Part shown: positions 32,618-40,699 of the stretch, piece by piece
Layout: every line of letters begins with the position of its first letter
Position numbering within the stretch: the first letter of the stretch is position 1
Source of the DNA: Oscillospiraceae bacterium
GTDB lineage: Bacteria; Bacillota; Clostridia; Oscillospirales; Acutalibacteraceae
Assembly: GCA_015066595.1 (NCBI GenBank)
Contig: SVNZ01000003.1
Location: 1 to 64,000 of the forward strand
Length of the DNA: 64,000 nucleotides
Reading direction: 5' to 3'
Position numbers and translations under genes: made by a program
The notes under the pieces: generated by a model
What the model was told of the DNA's origin: nothing
The model's database searches: none
Seen by the model: only the letters and a program-made list of their open reading frames with translations

Positions 32618-34972
32618 ATGGGTATAACAATGGAACAGCTTACCACAATCGCTAAAAGTGAATATTGCAAAAAGCCAAAGGAATTGACCCTTGAGCAGCT
32701 TCACTTTGTACTTGGTAAAGCTATTATGGCAGAAATCACAGACAACTGGCAGAAATCACAGAAAAAACACGCAAAAGAGAGAAGAGCTTACTATTTCTCA
32801 GCTGAGTTTTTGATGGGTAGAATGGTTTACAACAACCTCTACTGCCTTGGCATTCTTGACGAAGTAAAAGACCTCTTAAAGAGCAAGGGTATGGATATCA
32901 ACGTGTTCGAAGATGTTGACGATATGGCTCTTGGTAACGGTGGTCTTGGACGTCTTGCAGCTTGCTTCCTTGATTCAGCTGCTACACAGGAGGTTCCACT
33001 CGACGGTTACGGTATCCGTTACAAGTACGGTCTGTTCAAACAGCTTATCGAAGACGGTTATCAGGTAGAGGTAGCTGACCACTGGCAGAAGTTCGAAGAC
33101 CCATGGTCAGTAAGACGCTTAGACGAAGCAGTTACAGTTAAGTACGCTGATTCATCTGTTGTTGCTGTACCTTATGATATGGCTGTTATCGGCTATGGCA
33201 CAAAGAACATCAACACACTTAGACTCTGGCAGGCTGAGCCTGTTGAGGAGTTTGACTTCATTTCATTTAACAACGGTCAGTACGACCAGTCAGTAAAATC
33301 TAAGAACGATGCTGAAAACATCTCTAAGGTTCTTTATCCTAATGACAACACATACGAAGGAAAGGTGCTTCGACTCAAGCAGCAGTACTTCTTCTGCTCA
33401 GCTTCACTTCAGGATATCATCAAGAGATATAAAGCAAAGTATGGCAACGACTTCTCACACTTTAGTGAGCACGCTGCTATTCAGCTTAACGATACTCACC
33501 CTGTATGCTGTATCCCTGAGCTTATCAGACTTTTAGGTTTAGAGGGTATCGAGTTCGAAGAGGCATTCCAGATCGCTCAGAAGACTTTTGCTTACACTAA
33601 CCACACAGTTATGGCAGAAGCTCTTGAGAAGTGGGATATCTACCTCATGCGCAACGTTATTCCTGAGGTTTACGCTATCATTGAGAAAATCAACGAGCGT
33701 CTTTGGAACGACTTCAAGGGCAGAGGTATGAGTGACGACGTTATCCATAAGATGTGTATCCTTTCTGATGAGAGAGTTCATATGGCAAGACTCGCTATCT
33801 ATGGTTCTTCATATGTAAACGGTGTTGCTTGGATTCATACAGAAATCTTAAAGAACGACGTACTCAACGACTGGTACAAGATTTATCCTGAAAGATTCCA
33901 GAACAAGACTAACGGTATCACACAGCGTAGATGGCTTGGTCTTTGTAACCCAGAGCTTTCAGAGTTCATTACAGAGCGTGTTGGCAACGGTTGGCAGAGA
34001 GATATGGCTAAAGTTGACAAGCTCGCAGACAAGATCGACAAAGACGCTGTTAAGGCGTTCAACAAGATCAAAGCTACTAAGAAAAAGCAGCTCGCAGCTT
34101 ATGTTAAGAAGATGGAAGGCAAGGAAATCAATCCTAAGTTCATCTTCGATGTACAGGTTAAGCGTCTCCATGAGTATAAGCGTCAGCTTCTTAATGCGTT
34201 CTCTATTATGTGGATCTACTTCATGATCAAAGACGGTAAGTTGCCTGATTTTGAGCCTACATGCTTTATCTTCGGTGCTAAGGCTGCTCCTGGCTACAGA
34301 AGAGCTAAGGCTATTATCAAATATATCAACGAGATCGCAGATTTAGTTAATAACGACCCTGATACAAAGGACAAGCTCCAGGTTATCTTCGTTTCTAACT
34401 ACAATGTATCTTACGCTGAGAAAATCGTTGTTGCTGCTGATGTATCAGAGCAGATTTCTACAGCTGGTACAGAGGCTTCAGGTACAGGTAACATGAAGTT
34501 CATGTTTAACGGTGCTGTTACACTCGGTACTTTCGATGGTGCTAACGTTGAGATTACACAGGCTGCAGGCGAAGAGAACGAGTACATCTTCGGTGGCAGA
34601 GTTGAAGATATCGAAAACCTCAAGCAAAATGGTTACGATCCAAAGGCTATCTATATGACAAACCCAATGTTAAAGCGTGTTGTTGACACACTCATCGACG
34701 GTACATTCGACGATGACGGTGCTCAGGGCGAAGGCAGCTTTGCTGAACTCCACAATGGTTTAGTCAACGGTACACACTGGCACATTGCTGACCATTACTT
34801 CCTGTTCTATGATCTTCCTATGTATGTTGAAGCTAAGCTTCAGGTTAATAAGGACTATAAGGACAAGATGCTCTTCGGTACAAAGTGCTTACAGAACATC
34901 GCTCACTGTTCACAGTTTAGTTCTGACAGAACTATCCTTCAGTACGCTAAGGAACTCTGGGTGGTTAAGTAA
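32618..34972 (+). CDS. glgP: glycogen/starch/maltodextrin phosphorylase
   Basis: 784-residue GT35 enzyme that releases glucose-1-phosphate from alpha-1,4-glucan ends using PLP. N-terminal region YYFSAEFLMGRMVYNNL and ALGNGGLGRLAACFLDS; the PLP lysine is in EASGTGNMKFMFNG (about 625-638); GTFDGANVEI follows. GGAGG precedes the ATG by a slightly long spacing. It acts with MalQ on imported maltooligosaccharides or on storage glycogen, saving one ATP per released glucose. Ends before a strong terminator. Codon bias suggests high expression. Confidence 0.97.
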   Translation: MGITMEQLTTIAKSEYCKKPKELTLEQLHFVLGKAIMAEITDNWQKSQKKHAKERRAYYFSAEFLMGRMVYNNLYCLGILDEVKDLLKSKGMDINVFEDVDDMALGNGGLGRLAACFLDSAATQEVPLDGYGIRYKYGLFKQLIEDGYQVEVADHWQKFEDPWSVRRLDEAVTVKYADSSVVAVPYDMAVIGYGTKNINTLRLWQAEPVEEFDFISFNNGQYDQSVKSKNDAENISKVLYPNDNTYEGKVLRLKQQYFFCSASLQDIIKRYKAKYGNDFSHFSEHAAIQLNDTHPVCCIPELIRLLGLEGIEFEEAFQIAQKTFAYTNHTVMAEALEKWDIYLMRNVIPEVYAIIEKINERLWNDFKGRGMSDDVIHKMCILSDERVHMARLAIYGSSYVNGVAWIHTEILKNDVLNDWYKIYPERFQNKTNGITQRRWLGLCNPELSEFITERVGNGWQRDMAKVDKLADKIDKDAVKAFNKIKATKKKQLAAYVKKMEGKEINPKFIFDVQVKRLHEYKRQLLNAFSIMWIYFMIKDGKLPDFEPTCFIFGAKAAPGYRRAKAIIKYINEIADLVNNDPDTKDKLQVIFVSNYNVSYAEKIVVAADVSEQISTAGTEASGTGNMKFMFNGAVTLGTFDGANVEITQAAGEENEYIFGGRVEDIENLKQNGYDPKAIYMTNPMLKRVVDTLIDGTFDDDGAQGEGSFAELHNGLVNGTHWHIADHYFLFYDLPMYVEAKLQVNKDYKDKMLFGTKCLQNIAHCSQFSSDRTILQYAKELWVVK

Positions 34973-34992
34973 GCTATCATATATCGATAAAA

Positions 34993-35029
34993 GACAAATC
35001 CCTGCTCTTTTGAGTGGGGATTTTTTGTC
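34993..35029 (+). terminator. terminator of malQ-glgP
   Basis: AATCCCTGCTC (34997-35007) pairs with GAGTGGGGATT (35012-35022) using two G-U pairs, then a T run. Confidence 0.9.
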
Positions 35030-35045
35030 TAAATTCAATTTTTTA

Positions 35046-35074
35046 TTGACTAATTATTACAATAATGTTACTAT
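35046..35074 (+). promoter_or_regulatory. sigma-A promoter of the cohesin-like/FN3 protein
   Basis: TTGACT (35046-35051), 17 bases, TACTAT (35069-35074), 32 bases before the start codon. Confidence 0.7.
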
Positions 35075-35105
35075 CAAAGTGTATAAATATTTTGGAGGTA
35101 AGATT

Positions 35106-36890
35106 ATGAAAAAGTTACTTTCTATTCTACTTGCACTCACCATTTTCTCATCCGTATTTATGTGTATGAGTTTTTCTGTTTCTGCTGAAAGTACTGACAC
35201 TCTTGATGTTACCGTAGATGGTGTCACTACTAGCGTACCTGTGGGCGAAAAATTCACATACACATACGCACTTACTGATGTAGTTCTCGTCAATACAGAG
35301 GCTGTTATCAATTTTGATAGCAACTATATTTCGGTCATTAAAGTTGACGAAGACGACGCCGAGTATGATGATTTTTTTGAGCAGTGTTTCCCTCTTGTAA
35401 ATGCATCAGCTGTAGTGAACTTTGACCTTGAGGATAAGATTCGTTACAACTTCACAACTGCTAGCAAGTATCGTTTTATCGGTGAGCAAACTCTTGTGAC
35501 ATTTGAGTTTACAGCTCTTTCTGCCGGTGATACCACTATCGAAATGAACATCATTGAAATGGTTGGCGAAAACAATGATTTTTATGTTGATAAAACAGAT
35601 GCAGGCTCTATAAAAATAAAGGATATTCCTTATACTGAGTATATTACATACGAAGCTCCTGAAGTTCCTACTGAAGAGCCAACAGAGGAGCCAACAGAGG
35701 AACCTACTGAAGAGCCGACAGAAGAGCCAACAGAAGAACCTACAGAAGCTGAGACAGAGGTTCAAAAGCCAATCAAGGTGGAAAACATAGAAACAAATCC
35801 AACCGCTACAAATATGGGCTTCACATGGGATCTAGTAGAAGATGGCTTCAAATATTGGGTATATAGATATAACGAAGCAACAGGCACTTGGGCATCAGCA
35901 GCTTCAGCATATACAAACGAAGCAGTAGTTAAGCTTCTTGATGCAGACACAGAGTACCAGTTCAAGGTTATCTGTAAGTTCAACGATGGCACAATGATGT
36001 CACTCGACGATGCAGACATCATCACAGCTAAGACATCAGAGCCAGTAGCAACAGGTAACATTTCAGGTGTAGCAGACGTAGTTGAAGCTACTGTTACTTG
36101 GGACGCTGTTGAAGGTGCAACAAAGTACTGGGTATATAAAGCAACAGCAGAAAACGGACCGTTCTACATCTATTCATCAGCATATGAGAACAAGCTTACC
36201 GTTAGAAAGCTCAGACCTGACACAGATTATTACTTCAGAGTCGTAGCACTTACACAGAACAACGGTATCCCAACAATCTCAGATGTAAACGATTCACCAA
36301 CAGTACACATCAGAACAACATCAGCGGCACAGATCACAACAACACTGACAGGCACAACAGCAAAAACAGCGTCAGTGAGCTGGCCACAGTTCAAGAATGC
36401 TGATAAGTACTGGTTGCTGTATTCAACAACATCAAATGATACAGAGGACACCTCACACTGGAAGTCAATCACAAGTACAACTGATATATCTAACCTCAAC
36501 TATACGTTCAGAAATCTTACAAGCAATACATCATACTACTTAACAGTATGTGCAAGATTTACTAACGAAAACGGTGATGTACAGACTATTTACTACATTC
36601 CAACTGAGACAAGAACACTGTATTCTGACAGCAACTTCCTCTCATTCACACCAGTGAACGAAACATCAGTGACAGTAACACTGCCGGATGATCTCAATGT
36701 ACAAAAAGCATGGGTATATGCATTTGATTCAAACGGTGAGCAGATAATGATGGCTAGTACAACAACAAACGTAGTTACACTCAGATACTTAGGTGACTAC
36801 ACAACTTACACATTCAAAGTAAGAGTACTTGACCAAAACGGAAGATACGGTTATATCACACCTGAAGCAGGCGAAGCGTATCACGAGTAA
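35106..36890 (+). CDS. secreted cohesin-like/FN3 surface protein
   Basis: 594-residue secreted protein. Signal peptide 1-27 (MKKLLSILLALTIFSS..., SVSA end). A beta-sandwich module (~28-175) is related to the two modules of the protein at 269-3490: a shared VxxGEKFTYTY-like start, then FP, N-x-D and YNF patterns. A repetitive Glu-Pro-Thr linker (~185-219) leads to about four FN3-like domains (~222-594) with repeated TxYQFKV or TDYYFRV strands and KYWVY segments. No dockerin, anchor motif or catalytic domain is seen. ATG at 35106 is chosen because TTGGAGG precedes it. The position between glgP and a sugar importer suggests glucan binding, but this is inferred from context. Confidence 0.8.
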   Translation: MKKLLSILLALTIFSSVFMCMSFSVSAESTDTLDVTVDGVTTSVPVGEKFTYTYALTDVVLVNTEAVINFDSNYISVIKVDEDDAEYDDFFEQCFPLVNASAVVNFDLEDKIRYNFTTASKYRFIGEQTLVTFEFTALSAGDTTIEMNIIEMVGENNDFYVDKTDAGSIKIKDIPYTEYITYEAPEVPTEEPTEEPTEEPTEEPTEEPTEEPTEAETEVQKPIKVENIETNPTATNMGFTWDLVEDGFKYWVYRYNEATGTWASAASAYTNEAVVKLLDADTEYQFKVICKFNDGTMMSLDDADIITAKTSEPVATGNISGVADVVEATVTWDAVEGATKYWVYKATAENGPFYIYSSAYENKLTVRKLRPDTDYYFRVVALTQNNGIPTISDVNDSPTVHIRTTSAAQITTTLTGTTAKTASVSWPQFKNADKYWLLYSTTSNDTEDTSHWKSITSTTDISNLNYTFRNLTSNTSYYLTVCARFTNENGDVQTIYYIPTETRTLYSDSNFLSFTPVNETSVTVTLPDDLNVQKAWVYAFDSNGEQIMMASTTTNVVTLRYLGDYTTYTFKVRVLDQNGRYGYITPEAGEAYHE

Positions 36891-36906
36891 AAATATTACT
36901 TAACGC

Positions 36907-36938
36907 AAAAGCGACAGAGATTTCTCTGTCGCTTTTTT
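36907..36938 (+). terminator. terminator of the FN3 protein gene
   Basis: GCGACAGAGA (36911-36920) pairs perfectly with TCTCTGTCGC (36923-36932), then six T. The stem core GCGACAG recurs in the terminator at 40551-40587. Confidence 0.95.
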
Positions 36939-37096
36939 ATGATCTAGACTAAGTTTTACATAATGAAACACATAGTACTATATAGGGCTTATAAATATTG
37001 AATTTTGGGTCTAAAAGGTGACAAAATACTGAACGTGTTTCCTTTATATTAAAGTAAACGGTTTGTCCGTAAGTTTAAAACAAAGGAGATATCAAA

Positions 37097-38437
37097 ATGC
37101 AAAAAACCAAAAGGATAGTAGCCTATTTGCTTTTGCTGTGCACGGTGAGTATGTTGTGTGTCGGTTGCGCAAAGACAGATGACTCAAGCTCGTCAGGCTC
37201 TACACAAGCCAGAGTCTATTATCTCAACTTCAAACCTGAACAAGCAGAGGACTGGGAACAGCTAGCCGCTAAGTACACAGAGCAAACAGGAGTAGAAGTG
37301 TCTGTTGTGACAGCGGCTTCTGACACGTACGAGTCTACGCTAAAGTCAGAGATAGCGAAGACCGATGCACCAACTCTGTTTCAGGTCAACGGTCCTGTGG
37401 GACTGAAATCGTGGAAGGATTACTGCTACGATTTGTCGGGCACCTCACTTTATGCAAACTTAAAGAGCGATGACTTTGCCTTAAAAGGTGAAGGGGGAGA
37501 AGTGCTTTCTATAGCGTATGTCATTGAGACTTACGGTATTATTTATAACAAAGAGTTGCTTTCAAGGTACATCGAAACAGACGCAGCTGTGATAAGCTCT
37601 GCTGAAGAAATCAACAACTTCGACACATTAAAAGCGGTTGCCGAGGATATCCAGTCTAAAAAGGACGAGCTCGATATTGAGGGTGCATTCACAAGTGCCG
37701 GTATGGACTCAAGTTCTGACTGGAGATTTAAAACTCATCTTGCAAACCTGCCCGTGTACTATGAGTACCAGGATGAGGGAATCGATAGTAGTGAGGCAAT
37801 AAAGGGCACATATCTGGAGAATTATAAGAACATCTGGGATTTATACATCAACAATTCTACTGTTGAGCCATCACTTCTTTCGAGCAAAACCGGCGAAGAT
37901 GCCGCATCGGAATTCGCTTTGGGCGAGGCAGTGTTCTATCAAAACGGCACATGGGCATATAACGATATCACCGGCTACGAGGTAGACGACGAGGATATCG
38001 GTATTCTGCCTATCTATATCGGTGTTGAAGGTGAAGAAGAACAAGGTCTTTGCACAGGATCTGAAAACTACTGGTGCGTAAACAAAAACTCTTCACAAGA
38101 AGACATCGAGGCAACTTTGCAGTTTTTGGACTGGGTTATCACTTCAGAAGAGGGAAAAACCGCACTTTCTCAGGATATGGGTTTTGTCACTCCGTTTTCT
38201 ACATTCACAGATGAGTATGTTGCGGACAACCCTCTGCTCAAAGCCGCAAATGACTACATCGCACAAGGCAAAAAGCCTGTTGCGTGGACATTCACAACTA
38301 TGCCTTCAGAGCAGTGGAAAGACGGTGTCGGCTCAGCACTTCTTGAGTATGCTCAGGGCACAGGAGAGTGGAGTGCTGTCGAAGATGCCTTTGTCGGTGG
38401 ATGGGCTCGAGAATATCAGGCTGCAAACGGAGGATAA
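37097..38437 (+). CDS. ABC sugar transporter substrate-binding lipoprotein
   Basis: 446-residue extracellular solute-binding protein of family 1. Lipobox LCVGC gives a lipidated Cys at residue 24, followed by a Ser-rich spacer. The mature part has the usual features: YLNFKPEQAEDWEQLAAKYTEQTGVEV, then YGIIYNKELL and ALGEAVFYQNGTWAY. It captures a sugar, most likely maltose or maltooligosaccharide by context, and hands it to the two permeases that follow. AAGGAG precedes the ATG. The imperfect inverted repeat ACGG-TTTGT-CCGT near 37060 in the leader could be an operator. The ligand is inferred from neighbours only. Confidence 0.92.
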   Translation: MQKTKRIVAYLLLLCTVSMLCVGCAKTDDSSSSGSTQARVYYLNFKPEQAEDWEQLAAKYTEQTGVEVSVVTAASDTYESTLKSEIAKTDAPTLFQVNGPVGLKSWKDYCYDLSGTSLYANLKSDDFALKGEGGEVLSIAYVIETYGIIYNKELLSRYIETDAAVISSAEEINNFDTLKAVAEDIQSKKDELDIEGAFTSAGMDSSSDWRFKTHLANLPVYYEYQDEGIDSSEAIKGTYLENYKNIWDLYINNSTVEPSLLSSKTGEDAASEFALGEAVFYQNGTWAYNDITGYEVDDEDIGILPIYIGVEGEEEQGLCTGSENYWCVNKNSSQEDIEATLQFLDWVITSEEGKTALSQDMGFVTPFSTFTDEYVADNPLLKAANDYIAQGKKPVAWTFTTMPSEQWKDGVGSALLEYAQGTGEWSAVEDAFVGGWAREYQAANGG

Positions 38438-38467
38438 TATATTAAAATAGCTTAAAGGAGACAAAAA

Positions 38468-39310
38468 ATGAACCGTACGCTCAGAAAATATTTCCCCCTC
38501 TTTTTAATGCCGACGTTTATAGCGTTTTTGATAGGTTTTGTTGTACCGTTTGCGCTGGGTCTTTACCTGTCATTTTGCAAATTCACGACCGTGAGTGATG
38601 CAATTCCCATCGGTATAAGAAACTACACTCAGATATTTTCTGACGCTACTTTTATACACTCACTATGGTACACAGCGCTTTTTACTATAGCTGCTGTTGT
38701 ATCTATAAATGTGATTGCGTTCACTATTGCACTGCTTTTGACCAGACAAATCAGAGGCACAAACATATTTCGAACAGTATTCTTTATGCCTAATCTTATT
38801 GGTGGTATTGTGCTTGGATATATCTGGCAGCTTATATTTAACGGTATATTACTGTATTTTGACAGAACGCTCACATATTCTGCTACCTACGGTTTTTTTG
38901 GTTTGCTGATACTTCTCAACTGGCAACAGATAGGTTATATGATGATAATCTACATTGCAGGTATAGGCAACATTCCGCCTGACGTAATCGAAGCAGCAAA
39001 AATCGATGGAGCAACAAACAGACAGATTCTTTTCAGAGTGACAATCCCGATGGTGATGCCATCTGTAACAATAAGTGTTTTTCTGACACTCACAAATTCA
39101 TTCAAGCTATTTGACCAGAACTTAGCCCTTACTGCCGGTGAACCGTCCTCGAAATCCGAGATGCTAGCGCTCAATATTTTCAACACGTTCTATGGCAGAA
39201 CAGGGGCTGAAGGCATCGGTCAAGCAAAGGCGGTTATATTCTTTTTGATAGTAGCTGTGATTGCACTGCTTCAACTATATCTCACACGACGCAAGGAGGT
39301 ACAGGCGTAA
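38468..39310 (+). CDS. ABC sugar transporter permease (MalF/UgpA-like)
   Basis: 280-residue permease with six helices. The EAA loop that contacts the ATPase is VIEAAKIDGATNRQILFRVTIPM (ending about residue 196). It lies 30 bases after the lipoprotein gene, preceded by AAAGGAG, and its stop overlaps the start of the second permease by one base (TAATG). It forms a heterodimeric channel with the next product. No ATPase gene is present, so a shared MsmX-type ATPase encoded elsewhere is expected. Confidence 0.95.
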   Translation: MNRTLRKYFPLFLMPTFIAFLIGFVVPFALGLYLSFCKFTTVSDAIPIGIRNYTQIFSDATFIHSLWYTALFTIAAVVSINVIAFTIALLLTRQIRGTNIFRTVFFMPNLIGGIVLGYIWQLIFNGILLYFDRTLTYSATYGFFGLLILLNWQQIGYMMIIYIAGIGNIPPDVIEAAKIDGATNRQILFRVTIPMVMPSVTISVFLTLTNSFKLFDQNLALTAGEPSSKSEMLALNIFNTFYGRTGAEGIGQAKAVIFFLIVAVIALLQLYLTRRKEVQA

Positions 39311-40146
39311 TGGATAAAAAACACGCAAAAGGACGATTCCTTACACTCTTATTTTCAATTATCAGCGTTTTGTACGTATTGCCTGTCGTGATAATTTTAC
39401 TAAACTCGTTTAAGAAGAAAGCGTATATCAGCAAGACACCGTTTCAGCTGCCGACAGGAAAGATGTTTGTGGGACTCGAAAACTACACAAGCGGTATTGA
39501 AAAAACCCAGTTTTTCAGCTCACTGTTTTGGTCGGTGTTTATAACGGTAGGGGCAGTAGCGGTTATAATACTGTGTACATCAATGTGTGCGTGGTATATC
39601 ATACGTTCAAACTCGGTGTTTTGCAGAGCACTCTATCTTTTGTTCGTGTTCTCTATGATAGTACCATTCCAGATGGTTATGTTTACGCTGTCAAAAACCG
39701 CCGATTTATTAAAGCTCAACACCCCTTGGGGTATTATCATAATATACTTAGGCTTTGGTGCCGGACTTGCGGTGTTTATGTTCTCAGGCTTTGTAAAAGG
39801 CGTTCCGGTCGAAATAGAAGAAGCGGCGCTCATCGACGGATGCTCACCGATAGGAACATTTTTCAGGATTGTTTTGCCGATACTAAAGCCGACGTGCATA
39901 TCAGTCGCAATACTAGAAACCATGTGGATATTCAACGACTATCTTTTGCCGTACCTTGTGCTCGATATCAGAAAATACAAAACTATTCCGATAGCCATAC
40001 AATATTTAAGAGGAGGATATGGCTCCATTGATATGGGCGCAATGATGGCGATGCTCGTGCTGTCGATTATTCCTATCATAATTTTCTACCTGAGTTTACA
40101 AAAGCATATCATCAAAGGTGTGGTCGCAGGAGCGGTCAAAGGCTAA
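39310..40146 (+). CDS. ABC sugar transporter permease (MalG/UgpE-like)
   Basis: 278-residue permease, six helices. The EAA loop reads EEAALIDGCSPIGTFFRIVLP (within residues 175-196). It starts LTLLFSIISVLYVLPVVIILLNSF after a basic N-terminus. It partners the preceding permease, with which it overlaps by one base. Last gene of the importer operon; the stop is followed by a repeat-rich gap and then a terminator at 40551-40587. Confidence 0.95.
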   Translation: MDKKHAKGRFLTLLFSIISVLYVLPVVIILLNSFKKKAYISKTPFQLPTGKMFVGLENYTSGIEKTQFFSSLFWSVFITVGAVAVIILCTSMCAWYIIRSNSVFCRALYLLFVFSMIVPFQMVMFTLSKTADLLKLNTPWGIIIIYLGFGAGLAVFMFSGFVKGVPVEIEEAALIDGCSPIGTFFRIVLPILKPTCISVAILETMWIFNDYLLPYLVLDIRKYKTIPIAIQYLRGGYGSIDMGAMMAMLVLSIIPIIIFYLSLQKHIIKGVVAGAVKG

Positions 40147-40550
40147 TGTAAGCGATAAGCCACCGTAGCCTTGCAATTTTCAATGCGAGCGAGCACCGCG
40201 CGTTAAAAATCAAAGAAATATTTTAATCTTTGGTTTTAGCAGGCGGTGGAGGAGCAGTAGAAAATTGAAAGAGTTGCGTAGGTGAGCGAAGCGTGATATC
40301 GCTGTCGCAGGCCAACAACCGTAGGGGCGACTAGTGATCGCCCGCGGACGAGCAATGCTCGTCCCTACACTTTTTCGTCGATGTTGGTTTAACATTTGTA
40401 GCGGACGAAATTTCTCTCATAGGGGGAATGAATTGCAACCTATGGTCGCATGAATTGAAAGCAATGCTTTCGTGATTTGCCTGCGGTATGATTTGTGCAT
40501 ATGGCACATTAAATTGTAGGGGAGGATCTCTGTGCCCTCCAAAAAAACAA
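40147..40550. other. repeat-rich intergenic stretch, no gene
   Basis: About 400 bases without a plausible gene: no frame has a ribosome binding site or known protein similarity. It holds several short palindromes. These are the strong double hairpin at 40321-40368, GAAAGCA-AT-GCTTTC-like symmetry near 40460, a GCGTAGGTGAGCGAAGC segment near 40275, and a partial GTAGGGGAGG copy near 40517. The mosaic look is typical of accumulated intergenic repeats in gut Clostridia. Confidence 0.6.
40321..40368. repeat. double-hairpin intergenic repeat (GTAGGG...CCCTAC)
   Basis: Ends GTAGGG (40321-40326) and CCCTAC (40363-40368) are inverted copies. Inside are two further hairpins, GGGCGA/TCGCCC (40325-40330, 40338-40343) and GGACGAGCA/TGCTCGTCC (40346-40354, 40356-40364). 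The design recalls a repeat family frequent between genes of gut Firmicutes. Confidence 0.7.
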
Positions 40551-40587
40551 AAGCGACAGCGTTGTGTTTTATACGCTGTCGCTTTTT
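40551..40587 (+). terminator. terminator after the sugar importer region
   Basis: GCGACAGCGT (40553-40562) pairs with ACGCTGTCGC (40573-40582), followed by T residues; flanking A and T runs make it possibly bidirectional. Confidence 0.85.
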
Positions 40588-40636
40588 ACTGACAACGTGC
40601 ACAAAATAAAATAGGTTTTAATGTATAAAACGCCAC

Positions 40637-40665
40637 TAGTCATTGCTTTTTCATAAGAGTATAAT
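40637..40665 (+). promoter_or_regulatory. sigma-A promoter of the LRR-dockerin gene
   Basis: TAGTCA (40637-40642), 17 bases, TATAAT (40660-40665). Perfect -10, four-of-six -35. Confidence 0.65.
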
Positions 40666-40699
40666 GTTGTATGTAAAAAATATATTAAGGGGGATAATT

